Shown piece after piece: positions 38,379-47,555 of a stretch of DNA of 64,000 bases; position 1 is the stretch's first letter; each line of letters begins with the position of its first letter. A program made the position numbers and the translations under genes. The notes beneath the pieces are model-generated. The model had not been told where the DNA came from. It searched no databases and saw nothing but the letters and a program-made list of their open reading frames with translations. Source of the DNA: Alkalimonas collagenimarina (GTDB taxonomy: Bacteria > Pseudomonadota > Gammaproteobacteria > Enterobacterales > Alteromonadaceae); assembly GCF_030717845.1 (NCBI RefSeq), contig NZ_JAUZVZ010000011.1, forward strand, positions 1 through 64,000, given 5' to 3'.

Positions 38379-39373
38379 ATATTGATGTATTTAACGGCGA
38401 TGCGGATGGTATTTTCTCGTTGATTCAACTGCGCAAAACTTATCCTGTGCCAGCCGGGCAGCAGCAACTGGTGACTGGTGTAAAGCGAGATATCAGCCTA
38501 TTGCGAAACATATCGGATATTCAGGCAAATGACGCCAGTATCACTGTATTGGATGTTTCCTTTGATAAGAATGCTGCTGATGTAGAGCGTGTACTACAGC
38601 ATGTAGAAAGCCTGTTTTATTGTGACCATCACCAGGCAAAGACCTTGTTCGAGCATCCTAAGCTAAGTCACCGCATTGATACATCACCAACAGTCTGCAC
38701 GGCCTTGTTAATAAATACCTATCTAGGGGGAGATCAGTCGCTTTGGGCAGTGTCCGGAGCTTATGGCGATGGCATGGATGCTTCAGCTGGGCAGTTAGCA
38801 GATAGCCTCGGCCTGACAGCTGAACACAAGTTGCAGTTGAAAGAGTTGGGTGTTCTGGTTAATTACAATGGCTATGGTGCTTGCGAAGCCGATTTGCACT
38901 TCCCTCCTGCAAGCTTATACCAGCAGCTTATGGCCTATGACGACCCTTTTGCGGTGATTGCAGATAGTGAGTCGCCTTTTTCAGTGTTAAAAGCAGGCTA
39001 TGAAGCTGATTTAGCCTTGGCTTCAGCGAGCCCATATTTAGTCAATAACGACACTGTGTTGGCCGTACAGTTGGACAATGCTCCCTGGGCTGCACGGATA
39101 AGTGGTACTTATGGCAATATGCTGGCTGCAGGAAACCCTGCAAAAGCCGTTGTCATTGCCAGCACGAATAGCGATGGTAGCCTTACTATTAGTTTGCGGG
39201 CACCCAAAAATAACCCTTATGGTGCCGCAGATATTTGTAGTCAGTTTCCAACCGGTGGTGGGCGCGAGGGGGCTGCAGGCGTGAATGGCCTTAGACCTGA
39301 CGGGTTAATGAAGTTTATTACGCAGGTGACGACATATTATGATGGAAATACTGGATTAATTTCATCTGACTAG
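38375..39373 (+). CDS. DHH-family phosphoesterase, candidate PAP phosphatase
   Basis: A 332-residue DHH/DHHA1-like protein. The metal-binding motifs are NGDADGIFS (7-15), a LDVSFDKN block, the signature CDHHQAKT and [11 protein letters not shown]. The C-terminal glycine motif GGGREGAAG has Arg where NrnA-type enzymes have His. It overlaps cysC by four bases. PAP (adenosine 3',5'-bisphosphate) is released by each sulfotransfer and must be removed. NrnA relatives of this superfamily can hydrolyse it. No CysQ gene occurs in the window. The assignment is inference from superfamily and context. Confidence 0.75.
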   Translation: MNIDVFNGDADGIFSLIQLRKTYPVPAGQQQLVTGVKRDISLLRNISDIQANDASITVLDVSFDKNAADVERVLQHVESLFYCDHHQAKTLFEHPKLSHRIDTSPTVCTALLINTYLGGDQSLWAVSGAYGDGMDASAGQLADSLGLTAEHKLQLKELGVLVNYNGYGACEADLHFPPASLYQQLMAYDDPFAVIADSESPFSVLKAGYEADLALASASPYLVNNDTVLAVQLDNAPWAARISGTYGNMLAAGNPAKAVVIASTNSDGSLTISLRAPKNNPYGAADICSQFPTGGGREGAAGVNGLRPDGLMKFITQVTTYYDGNTGLISSD

Positions 39374-39409
39374 TAACATTACTCAATGTTGAATAAGTGT
39401 GGAGATAAC

Positions 39410-40759
39410 ATGGAACAGTTAAGTCGTTCGGAGAAGATTGCGGACTTTAAACAACCCACAGCCCAGTTACAGCCTCAGGATTCTATAGCGGCTTTCATTC
39501 TATTATTTTTATATACAGCGCTTGTTTTACTAAGACCTCAAGAAATTTTTACTCCTCTGGTTGGTTTACCAGTCATCATGGTTGTTATGATCTTGTGTAC
39601 TATTGCAGGATTAGCGTTACAAAGACCGTTACGCTGGGCCCCACAACAGACCATGTTACTGCTCCTTTTACCAGTCATTAGTGTCTCCGCATTTTTAAAT
39701 GGCTGGGGTACAAAGGGTATTATTGAGTCGCAAAATATCTTTATCTCTTCTATTTTACCGTTATTTTTATTTGCTACTGTTGTCAGCTCTGCATCCAGGC
39801 AGAAAAAACTGATGGTGGTCTCAATTATTGCGTCCTTGGCCATGGTCCATAATGGCTGGGTTCAGCAAACTAGCTACGATGCGTTTGGCTGGACGGGTAC
39901 ACAAGCTGTTGCTCGTGACTTAAGGCGTATCGTCTACGTAGGTATTTTTCAGGACCCTAACGATTTAGGCATGTTGCTTGTGATGAATTTGCCTTTTTTA
40001 GCTTACTTTTTTCATCGCGGTGGTTTTTTAACGAAAATAATCTGTCTTATCATTTTTCCTATCTTCTTGTACGGTGTGTATATCACTGGTTCACGTGGAA
40101 CTGTACTTGGAACCGCAGCTTTATTTGGTTTCTATTTATTACTACGTTATGGCGGAACTCGCCTGATCATTGCGGGAATTGCACTTGGGCCAGTTGTAGC
40201 CACTTTATTATCGCAATTTGGTGGCTTGAGCTCTGATGAGTCATCAGCACGATCTCGATTGTATGCCTGGTATGACGGGGTACACTATCTGTTAAACAAT
40301 CCAGTATTCGGTATTGGAAAAGGTAACTTTACCGACTGGCATGGTCGTGCCGCGCATAACTCCTTTATTTTAGTGGCGGCGGAGTTAGGAACCTTAGGTT
40401 ATACCTTGTGGGGGGGGGCGCTGACACTAACTATTTATGTTGGCTATAAGATCTTTAAACTTCCATTAGAACGCTTTGCAAACCATCCACAGCGGGCTAT
40501 GGTCATCGATGAGATAAAGATCAACACAGCATTATTTTTCTCCATGATTGCCTATCTGGTTACTGCATTTTTCCTCAGTCGCTCCTATATATTGTTGTTG
40601 TTTATCTTTTTAGGAATGAGCATTGCGTCCCATTATCGTGTTTTCAAGTATGTGCCGGAGTTAAAATCATTGATGAGTTACAAAATGGCTGTTTACTGTG
40701 GAATGGCATCCTGGGTCATGGTATTTATGGTGTATTTAACATTAAAGGTGTCATTGTAG
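39410..40759 (+). CDS. Exosortase A-associated O-glycosylation ligase (Wzy_C/O-ligase family)
   Basis: A 449-residue membrane protein with about 11 helices. VLLRPQEIF near residue 40 and AVARDLRRIVYVGIFQDPNDLG with the periplasmic loop following are typical of the exosortase A-associated putative O-glycosylation ligase. It is related to WaaL and PglL and probably joins glycan to PEP-CTERM protein or another acceptor. ATG 39410 has GGAG upstream. A G9 tract (40410-40418) encodes Trp-Gly-Gly-Ala and is a slippage hotspot. It lies 36 bases after the DHH gene, at the end of the sulfate operon. Confidence 0.85.
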   Translation: MEQLSRSEKIADFKQPTAQLQPQDSIAAFILLFLYTALVLLRPQEIFTPLVGLPVIMVVMILCTIAGLALQRPLRWAPQQTMLLLLLPVISVSAFLNGWGTKGIIESQNIFISSILPLFLFATVVSSASRQKKLMVVSIIASLAMVHNGWVQQTSYDAFGWTGTQAVARDLRRIVYVGIFQDPNDLGMLLVMNLPFLAYFFHRGGFLTKIICLIIFPIFLYGVYITGSRGTVLGTAALFGFYLLLRYGGTRLIIAGIALGPVVATLLSQFGGLSSDESSARSRLYAWYDGVHYLLNNPVFGIGKGNFTDWHGRAAHNSFILVAAELGTLGYTLWGGALTLTIYVGYKIFKLPLERFANHPQRAMVIDEIKINTALFFSMIAYLVTAFFLSRSYILLLFIFLGMSIASHYRVFKYVPELKSLMSYKMAVYCGMASWVMVFMVYLTLKVSL

Positions 40760-40777
40760 TAAGAAGAGTAATAAAAG

Positions 40778-40801
40778 CTGGTGCTTAGTTTGTAGCACCA
40801 G
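40778..40801. terminator. Distal hairpin of a double terminator
   Basis: CTGGTGC and GCACCAG form a seven-base stem around a ten-base loop. The minus strand has a T-rich tail (CTTTTATT). It serves as a back-up for the rml operon and could also help end the plus-strand O-ligase transcript. Confidence 0.55.
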
Positions 40802-40809
40802 AAAAAGCC

Positions 40810-40840
40810 TTAGCCCTTACCAGATAAAACTAAGGGCTAA
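40810..40840. terminator. Terminator of the rml operon, bidirectional
   Basis: A perfect ten-base stem, TTAGCCCTTA and TAAGGGCTAA, around an 11-base loop. On the minus strand it is followed by GGCTTTTT, on the plus strand by TTATTA. It lies between the convergent O-ligase and rmlC genes. Confidence 0.8.
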
Positions 40841-40899
40841 TTATTATCAATGATTTCCTCCCTGAGTTGATGAGGGTAATACTTGATAAATTACCATAC

Positions 40900-41439
40900 C
40901 TAAAACTTCGGACAGTCTTTCAGGAGTAATGCCATTCTATCCTTTTGCGATAGCACTGGCTCGTTATGAATCGGCCATTTAATAGCCACTGTAGGATCAT
41001 TCCAAAGTAATGAGTGCTCATCTTCTGGGGCATAGAAATCGGTACATTTGTACTGAAACTCAGCTTGCTCACTGGTGACATAAAAACCATGGGCAAAGCC
41101 CGGCGGCACCCAAAGCATTTGTTTGTTTGTTTCGTTCAGCAGAACACCAACCCATTGTCCAAAGGTTGGCGAGCTCTCTCGCATATCAACTGCCACATCA
41201 AATACTTCGCCTTTAGTTACACGAACCAGCTTACCTTGTGGCTGATTAAGCTGGTAATGCAAGCCACGTAAAATACCATGACTTGAGCTAGAGTGGTTGT
41301 CTTGCACAAAGTGATAGTCGCCACAATGTTTGGAAAACTCATCCTGTCGAAAAGTTTCCAGAAAAAAGCCACGCTCATCACCAAAAACCTTGGGTGTAAT
41401 CAGTACAACATCAGGTATAGCTAAAGCTTGATAGTCCAT
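40900..41439 (-). CDS. rmlC: dTDP-4-dehydrorhamnose 3,5-epimerase
   Basis: A 179-residue cupin epimerase. The N-terminal FGDERGFFLETFRQ and FVQDNHSSSSHGILRGLHYQ (catalytic His in LRGLHYQ) match RmlC. FAHGFYV and the C-terminal LLWNDPTVAIKWP follow. It makes dTDP-4-keto-L-rhamnose. It is the last of the four rml genes and is separated from rmlA by one base. Confidence 0.96.
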   Translation of the reverse strand: MDYQALAIPDVVLITPKVFGDERGFFLETFRQDEFSKHCGDYHFVQDNHSSSSHGILRGLHYQLNQPQGKLVRVTKGEVFDVAVDMRESSPTFGQWVGVLLNETNKQMLWVPPGFAHGFYVTSEQAEFQYKCTDFYAPEDEHSLLWNDPTVAIKWPIHNEPVLSQKDRMALLLKDCPKF

Positions 41440-41440
41440 A

Positions 41441-42316
41441 TTATTTACCGTATTTAACTAAATCTAATAAGTATTTACCATACTGGGTCTTGCTAAAGAC
41501 TCTACCTTGTTTTTTCATTTCGATGTCGCTGACCCAGCCATTGCGCCATGCTATCTCTTCTAAGCAAGCTACCTTTAGCCCTTGTCGATTCTCTATCGTT
41601 TGCACATAGCTGCTGGCTTCTAACAGGCTATCGTGCGTGCCAGTATCCAACCACGCAAAACCACGGCCGAGTTTAGCAACCGTCAAGTCACCACGCTTTA
41701 AATAGGCATTATTAACACTGGTTATTTCTAGCTCTCCACGCTCAGATGGTTCTACCGTCTTGGCTATTTGCACTACATCGTTATCGTAAAAATACAAACC
41801 AGTTACGGCATAAGGAGATTTAGGCTGTTTTGGCTTTTCTTCGATTGAAATGGCTCTGCCATGCTCGTCAAACTCAACCACTCCAAATCGCTCCGGATCG
41901 TTGACCATATAACCAAATACCGTAGCACCAGTAGATTGGGCGGCTGCATTTTTCAGTTGCTCGGAAAAGTGCTGTCCATGAAAAATATTATCGCCAAGAA
42001 CTAAGCAAACAGGGTCGTCACCAATGAAGGTTTCACCAATAATAAAGGCCTGAGCTAAACCATCGGGCGATGGTTGCTCCGCATACTGAAAACGGACACC
42101 AAATTGCTGACCTGTCCCAAGCAGTTTTTTAAAACCTGGCAAGTCTTCTGGTGTTGATATGATTAAAATATCCTGAATTCCGGCCAACATGAGCACAGAA
42201 ATTGGATAGTAAATCATTGGCTTGTCATAAATAGGCAGTTGCTGCTTAGATACCCCTAAAGTGATGGGGTGTAAACGGGTGCCAGATCCACCTGCCAGAA
42301 CAATTCCTTTACGCAT
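41441..42316 (-). CDS. rmlA: Glucose-1-phosphate thymidylyltransferase
   Basis: A 291-residue nucleotidyltransferase. The G-loop is [13 protein letters not shown] near residue 8. [18 protein letters not shown] and EEKP are visible at the expected places. It is the committed first step of the dTDP-L-rhamnose pathway and is usually feedback-controlled by the product. It has normal family length. Confidence 0.96.
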   Translation of the reverse strand: MRKGIVLAGGSGTRLHPITLGVSKQQLPIYDKPMIYYPISVLMLAGIQDILIISTPEDLPGFKKLLGTGQQFGVRFQYAEQPSPDGLAQAFIIGETFIGDDPVCLVLGDNIFHGQHFSEQLKNAAAQSTGATVFGYMVNDPERFGVVEFDEHGRAISIEEKPKQPKSPYAVTGLYFYDNDVVQIAKTVEPSERGELEITSVNNAYLKRGDLTVAKLGRGFAWLDTGTHDSLLEASSYVQTIENRQGLKVACLEEIAWRNGWVSDIEMKKQGRVFSKTQYGKYLLDLVKYGK

Positions 42317-42326
42317 AATTTAGTCC

Positions 42327-43241
42327 TTAAATGTTTTTATCTGCAAGCTCAGCAAAAGTTAGTGCAAGTTGTTGCTGCCAACTAGGCAACTGTACCTGAA
42401 AAGTATGCTCTAGTTTGTTCAGATTTAAGCGTGAGTTCGCAGGCCGTACTGCTGGTGTCGGGTAGTCTGCCGTAGTGATTGCAGTCAGTTGCTCTGGTTT
42501 AAGCGCTAGTGGCATACCATGGGTACTGGCCAAACTAAAAATCTCAGCCGCAAAATCGCACCAGCTGCAATAGCCTTTTGGTGTTAGATGATAGATACCA
42601 GACAAAATGGATGCATTTTCCTTCTGCCTTTCTTTCGTAAATACTTGCTGTAAAGCCAGGGTCGTCACCTGAGCAATGAGCCGGGCAGGTGTAGGGGAGC
42701 CAATCTGGTCGGCAACGACACTTAAAGTGTCACGGCTTTGGGCTAACTTTAACATAGTACGCATAAAGTTATTGCCACGTGCAGCATAAACCCAACTGGT
42801 ACGGAAAATTAAGTATTTATCAGTACCCTCAATAACTGCTATATCACCATCTAACTTACTTTGGCCATAAACCGACAATGGCCCGGTGACATCATCTTCT
42901 TGCCAAGGCGTTGTGCCATGACCTGGGTATACGTAATCACTGGAATAATGAACTAACCAGGCATCTTTTTGTTTTGCTAAGGTAGCAAGCGCGCCAGGCA
43001 GCGCTGCATTGATCAAATGGCATGAGACTGATTCCGCTTCAGCTTTATCGACTGCAGTCCAGGCGGCACAGTTAATAATTAGTGCAGGGTCGAGAGCCTC
43101 AACTTTGGTAATAGTCGCTTTGATATCCGAAAAATCCACATCGCTACGACTCAAAGACGATACGTTACCAAGCGGCGCGACCGCTCTGGCCACTTCAAAA
43201 CCAACCTGGCCATTTGGTGCGAGTAATACAATATTTGGCAT
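42327..43241 (-). CDS. rmlD: dTDP-4-dehydrorhamnose reductase
   Basis: A 304-residue short-chain reductase for the last step to dTDP-L-rhamnose. The nucleotide site is LAPNGQVGFEV. The catalytic pair lies in YGQSKLDGD (YxxxK), and SSDYVYPGHG is typical. It lies between rmlB and rmlA with gaps of about ten bases, which is one of the common rml orders (BDAC). Confidence 0.93.
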   Translation of the reverse strand: MPNIVLLAPNGQVGFEVARAVAPLGNVSSLSRSDVDFSDIKATITKVEALDPALIINCAAWTAVDKAEAESVSCHLINAALPGALATLAKQKDAWLVHYSSDYVYPGHGTTPWQEDDVTGPLSVYGQSKLDGDIAVIEGTDKYLIFRTSWVYAARGNNFMRTMLKLAQSRDTLSVVADQIGSPTPARLIAQVTTLALQQVFTKERQKENASILSGIYHLTPKGYCSWCDFAAEIFSLASTHGMPLALKPEQLTAITTADYPTPAVRPANSRLNLNKLEHTFQVQLPSWQQQLALTFAELADKNI

Positions 43242-43252
43242 AGTATTCCTTA

Positions 43253-44320
43253 CTAAGCTTTCTTCGCTTGCTGATAGCTGCCATCAAGAATTGCTTGCCA
43301 CCAACTAGGGTTTTCCAAATACCACTTCACCGTTTTTCGTAAACCGGTTTCAAAGGTTTCTTCTGGTACCCAGCCCAGTTCACGCTGAATTTTGCTTGCA
43401 TCAATAGCGTACCGTAAGTCATGGCCTGGACGGTCAGTTACGTAGCGGATTAAATCAGTGTATTGATTAATACCGGGTGGCTTATTCGGTGCTAGTTCTT
43501 CTAGCAAAGTACATAGAGTGTTCACCACCTCTATATTTTTTTTCTCATTATGCCCACCAATGTTGTAAGTCTCACCGACTTCACCTTGAGTGGCGACGCA
43601 CACCAAAGCCCGGGCGTGATCCTCTACAAACAACCAATCACGCACTTGCTTTCCATCGCCATAGACCGGCAGAGGTTTGCCAGCCAGGGCATTTAAAATC
43701 ATCAGTGGGATTAGCTTTTCCGGGAAATGGTAAGGTCCATAATTATTTGAACAATTAGTCACAACTGTAGGCATGCCATAGGTACGCAACCAAGCGCGCA
43801 CTAGATGATCTGAGCCAGCCTTACTTGCTGAATACGGGCTGCTGGGCGCATAAGGCGTAGTTTCAGTGAAAAGTTCATCTGTTCCGTGTAAATCACCATA
43901 AACTTCATCGGTAGAAATATGGTGAAAACGAAACTCAGTTTTTTTATCGGTAGCTAAACTACTCCAATACGTCCGGGCAGCTTCTAATAAGGTGTAAGTG
44001 CCTACAATATTGGTCTGGATAAAGTCGCCAGGGCCATTGATTGAGCGGTCGACATGGCTTTCTGCTGCTAAGTGCATCACCACATCAGGCTGATGCTTTT
44101 TGAATAAGTCGGCCATAGCAATGCTATCGCAAATATCAGCATGCTCAAAATGATAGCGATCTGAATCAACAATATCGGCTACTGATGATAAGTTGCCTGC
44201 GTAAGTCAGCTTATCGACGTTGATAACCTTGTGAGTTGTATCTTTAATGAGATGTCGCACGACAGCTGAGCCAATAAAGCCAGCACCACCTGTCACAAAG
44301 AAAGTTTTACTTATTTCCAT
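43253..44320 (-). CDS. rmlB: dTDP-glucose 4,6-dehydratase
   Basis: A 355-residue extended [11 protein letters not shown] is at about residues 11-18. [10 protein letters not shown] and [15 protein letters not shown] supply the active-site Thr/Asp/Glu and YxxxK. It opens the minus-strand rmlBDAC operon, which should give dTDP-L-rhamnose to the EPS glycosyltransferases. Promoters must lie in the gene-free region after 44320. Confidence 0.96.
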   Translation of the reverse strand: MEISKTFFVTGGAGFIGSAVVRHLIKDTTHKVINVDKLTYAGNLSSVADIVDSDRYHFEHADICDSIAMADLFKKHQPDVVMHLAAESHVDRSINGPGDFIQTNIVGTYTLLEAARTYWSSLATDKKTEFRFHHISTDEVYGDLHGTDELFTETTPYAPSSPYSASKAGSDHLVRAWLRTYGMPTVVTNCSNNYGPYHFPEKLIPLMILNALAGKPLPVYGDGKQVRDWLFVEDHARALVCVATQGEVGETYNIGGHNEKKNIEVVNTLCTLLEELAPNKPPGINQYTDLIRYVTDRPGHDLRYAIDASKIQRELGWVPEETFETGLRKTVKWYLENPSWWQAILDGSYQQAKKA

Positions 44321-45066
44321 TAAACATTACCAATAAATTCCGTGTTTGGGTTGTATCAGTCGCCGATGCCAAAAATCAAAGCAGTGGTTGGTGAGTATAA
44401 CATCCGACACTTGTTAAGATATGCCAAAACAAATAATAACGCACTCTGATTACATTTTCTCAGCTTATGCTTCAAATTACCTTGGTAAAAGTGAAGGTAA
44501 ATCACAAACCGATTTCTAAAAGCTGATAACCACTCTGAACTCAATGCGCGAATAGCTTAATACGTCGACACAACACTTTATCAGCAATATTTGCAAACTA
44601 CCACTTACAACAAGGGAGTAATTATTTTATCAAATAATTTTTTCGATTGCATAAATTCAATGAAAAGTACCGTAATAAAATTTAGTTTGAGAAGAGTGAT
44701 TTTTAACTGTAACTGTAATTAAATTGGCAGGAGTGTAAGTCAATGAAGTCTCGTGGCTTTAGTGTCTATAATGGAGTATTCACATGTATTAATTGCTGGC
44801 AGAGCAGTCGTTGAATTAACGATGATGAGCATCATCCGGCTTTTCATCAGGTTTGTGTTATTGTTATGCTGTTCACTTATTCTAGCTGGTCATATGAACC
44901 AAATGTCTGCTGATCTTGACTAGTTTGAATGAACACTTTGTTAGACTTAGGCATGATGATTTCAGCCGTGTTAGGTTACTTATGGTTACCCAATCGTATT
45001 TTCGTCGTTACATGCTGCGTTTTATTTCAGGAGTGATGACGACAATAGCAGCTTGTTAAGGAGAGC
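44321..45066. other. Gene-free intergenic region (746 bases), AT-rich
   Basis: The region separates the divergent rmlB and beta-helix genes. It is AT-rich in the middle and has no tRNA, no repeat and no ORF with family resemblance. It must hold both promoters. A 25-codon reading frame at 44982-45059 ends in IAAC and stop, like a lipoprotein signal peptide cut at the lipobox. Its TAA precedes the AAGGAG site of the next gene. It may be a leader peptide or a chance frame. Confidence 0.6.
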
Positions 45067-46491
45067 ATGATGAAAAAGCTTTTTTGTGTCTGGGTATGTT
45101 TTTGCAGCTTTTTGTTGCAGGCTGATATTTGGGTACCTGATCGTGCTGCTGGCCCTGATTTACCAGCCTGGGTAAGCTTTGATTATGCTGAAGGTCGTTT
45201 TCTTTATGTTGATGCCGCCGCAGAAGCTTCGGATGCCGATGGCTCTGTTGATAAACCGTTTTCAACTATTACCGCAGCATTGAATCAAGCAAAGCCACAT
45301 GATGAAATTATTATTGCGGCAGGTGATTATCATGAACGTTTACGAATTCGTCAGCCTCATATTACCCTTCGTGCGGATGCATTGCATCAGGCCAGAGTGA
45401 TTAGTCCCAATGATGATCGTTCGGTGTATTTTGCGTTGCGCATTGATGCAGGGGCGCACCATACCCGGGTAATTGGTTTGGATATTTCCGGTGGCTATTT
45501 TTATACCGTATCGCTTGAAAGTACTTGGTCACAAAACAACCCTGAGCGTAAAGGGGTAAGCCATGTATTATTGTCTCAAAATCGTTTTCATGCCAGTGGC
45601 CGCGATGTAATGAAATTAAAGCCTATGGTTGAACACGTCGTCATTGAGCGTAATGAAATATTCAACTCCGGCCAGCGTGACTCGAGTAATGCGGAGGGTA
45701 TCGATAACGTTAATGCCCATTTTATGACGGTTCAGGATAATTACATTCATAGCATTGCGACTACAGGCGTTTATGCTAAAGGTGGCGCCCGAAATTCAGT
45801 GATACAGCGAAACTTAATCCGGGATGTTGGCTCTGCTGGTATTTTGGTGGGCTTTGATACGTCCCCTGACTTTTTCGACCTCGCAGAAAACCCTGAAATG
45901 TACGAAGCAATTAATACAATGGTTGATAACAATATTATTGATGGCACAGGTAATTCTGGTATTGGCGTATATGCTGCCAAGAACTCGTTGATACGGCACA
46001 ACACGGTGCTGAACAGTGCCCAGACCTATCATGCTGCGCTATTTTTTGGCAACGTTTTGCATGGCAGGCGAGCTGATGGAAAACGTCCACCAGCGATAGA
46101 TGTCGAAGTGGTTGGAAATATCTTTCATACCAAAGGTAATAATCCGGTATTGAACATCCGCCACATGCGGGACCGTCAGGTAGGGCCTTTGAGTTCATTG
46201 ACTGGCATGCCACAGATGCGTATGAATGGCTATGCGGTTGCTAGTGGCAGGGTGAATTTTTCTGACGGCCGGCCCGACTCCCGATTGCATCAACGTTCGA
46301 CTTTGCCTGACTGGCAGCGACACAGTGGTTCTGATGAGGGATCTAAAGTTGGCGAGCTGGCTCTGGGCGTCAATTACCGCTCTACAATCAACGGTGAGCC
46401 TTTCATGGTTGAGACATCAGGCGTTGCCTACGATTATTTTATGAATGAACGGCAGTCCCGGACTTCAGCCGGCGCTGTGGTGAATCAATAA
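45067..46491 (+). CDS. Secreted right-handed parallel beta-helix protein
   Basis: A 474-residue exported protein. The signal peptide spans about 1-19 (cleavage after LQA). The N-terminal block RFLYVDAAAEASDADGSVDK with FSTITAALNQA is the DUF1565-type lead-in of parallel beta-helix enzymes. Beta-helix coils (N-x-I and V-x-x-N rungs) run from about 80 to 330. Relatives include polysaccharide lyases and epimerases. I cannot identify catalytic residues. It may trim or modify the EPS. AAGGAG lies three to four bases before ATG 45067; ATG 45070 is an equal choice. Confidence 0.72.
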   Translation: MMKKLFCVWVCFCSFLLQADIWVPDRAAGPDLPAWVSFDYAEGRFLYVDAAAEASDADGSVDKPFSTITAALNQAKPHDEIIIAAGDYHERLRIRQPHITLRADALHQARVISPNDDRSVYFALRIDAGAHHTRVIGLDISGGYFYTVSLESTWSQNNPERKGVSHVLLSQNRFHASGRDVMKLKPMVEHVVIERNEIFNSGQRDSSNAEGIDNVNAHFMTVQDNYIHSIATTGVYAKGGARNSVIQRNLIRDVGSAGILVGFDTSPDFFDLAENPEMYEAINTMVDNNIIDGTGNSGIGVYAAKNSLIRHNTVLNSAQTYHAALFFGNVLHGRRADGKRPPAIDVEVVGNIFHTKGNNPVLNIRHMRDRQVGPLSSLTGMPQMRMNGYAVASGRVNFSDGRPDSRLHQRSTLPDWQRHSGSDEGSKVGELALGVNYRSTINGEPFMVETSGVAYDYFMNERQSRTSAGAVVNQ

Positions 46492-46559
46492 TTCAGATCA
46501 TCACTCACAACTGGCATAAACCAAAAGGTACTACTTGGCTGTGACATGCTATGGAATCA

Positions 46560-47549
46560 CTATCCCTGGCATAAAACGGACGCTTTGATATCATCCTGAC
46601 TGACCGAAAAGCGAGTTATTTCATACAAAAGGATGTTATTTGAGGTATTGATACCAGGCTCGTTACTAAACGCCAATTGATAGCCAGCTTCTTGAGCAAG
46701 TTGCACCGATAATTGGTTGTAGCAGTTTTTACGGCCAGTTGGGTAAGCCAGCGCAATGATTTCAGTTTCCAGCTTTTGCTCTAACAGTTTTTTGGAATCA
46801 GTGATTTCAAGACGCTGCGTCGTTTCATCGACTTCAGAAAGAATAGGGTGGTGGATGGTATGCGAGCCTATTTCCATTCCTTGATTTAGCATGTCTTTTG
46901 CTTGCTGCCAATCCATAAAAATTGATCCTGCCTCAGGAGTTTGCTCAGCAGGAAGTGGATAGTTTTCTAATAAAAAATGCAAAACATCAGCAGCTGAATA
47001 ATCGGGCAGGCGTTTTGCTTTATGAATGTAATAGTGAATAGTCCTATCTGGGTTAGCAGGATCAAGAAAAATCTCACCATGCTCGCCTGGGAAACGGATG
47101 TTTTGCCCTATGTGCTGCCGCAAGGTATGAGCCATTTGATCCCACCAGGGGATCACATCAGCGCCAATAAAATTGACGGGTAGAAAAAAAACAGCCGACA
47201 CCTGATGCTTTTTTAACACTGGAAATGCTTCTGTATAGTTATCCAGATAGCCATCATCAAAAGTAATCAGTGCATAACGTTCTTTAAATTTTGGTCCATG
47301 CTTGTCGAGCATCGCCGATAACTCTTTACAACTAATTACGGTAAAGTGCGATTTGATGGTCACAATCTGTTGATCAAAGGTTTCTGCGTCGCAAGAGAAA
47401 ATTGTACGGTCATAAATGCTATCTTCTTTACGTCCGACCCTATGGTAGTTAAAAACATAAACCCCTTTAGGCAGGAAATACCAAAGTAGCTTGTAGAACT
47501 TACTGTATGTTAAAAACCGACGCCACAGCCGTTTATGTAGTTGGTGCAT
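46560..47549 (-). CDS. Polysaccharide deacetylase (NodB family)
   Basis: A 329-residue protein with the full NodB signature: motif 1 LITFDDGYLDNYTEAFPVL (about 96-114) and motif 2 IGSHTIHHPILSEV. It has no signal peptide but a hydrophobic patch close to the N-terminus. It may act on lipid-linked intermediates or at the membrane. It is the last gene of the seven-gene minus-strand operon, six bases after the membrane-anchored NodB-like gene. Confidence 0.84.
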   Translation of the reverse strand: MHQLHKRLWRRFLTYSKFYKLLWYFLPKGVYVFNYHRVGRKEDSIYDRTIFSCDAETFDQQIVTIKSHFTVISCKELSAMLDKHGPKFKERYALITFDDGYLDNYTEAFPVLKKHQVSAVFFLPVNFIGADVIPWWDQMAHTLRQHIGQNIRFPGEHGEIFLDPANPDRTIHYYIHKAKRLPDYSAADVLHFLLENYPLPAEQTPEAGSIFMDWQQAKDMLNQGMEIGSHTIHHPILSEVDETTQRLEITDSKKLLEQKLETEIIALAYPTGRKNCYNQLSVQLAQEAGYQLAFSNEPGINTSNNILLYEITRFSVSQDDIKASVLCQG

Positions 47550-47555
47550 AAGCCG

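Noticed and set aside
44356-44544. Minus-strand 62-codon ORF upstream of rmlB
   Set aside because: No ribosome site and low-complexity, basic composition. It sits in the region that must carry the rml promoter.
46535-46550. TTGGCTGTGACATGCT, resembling a sigma-54 promoter
   Set aside because: The spacing between GG and GC is one base short and spacing is critical. It lies between convergent gene ends with no gene to serve.
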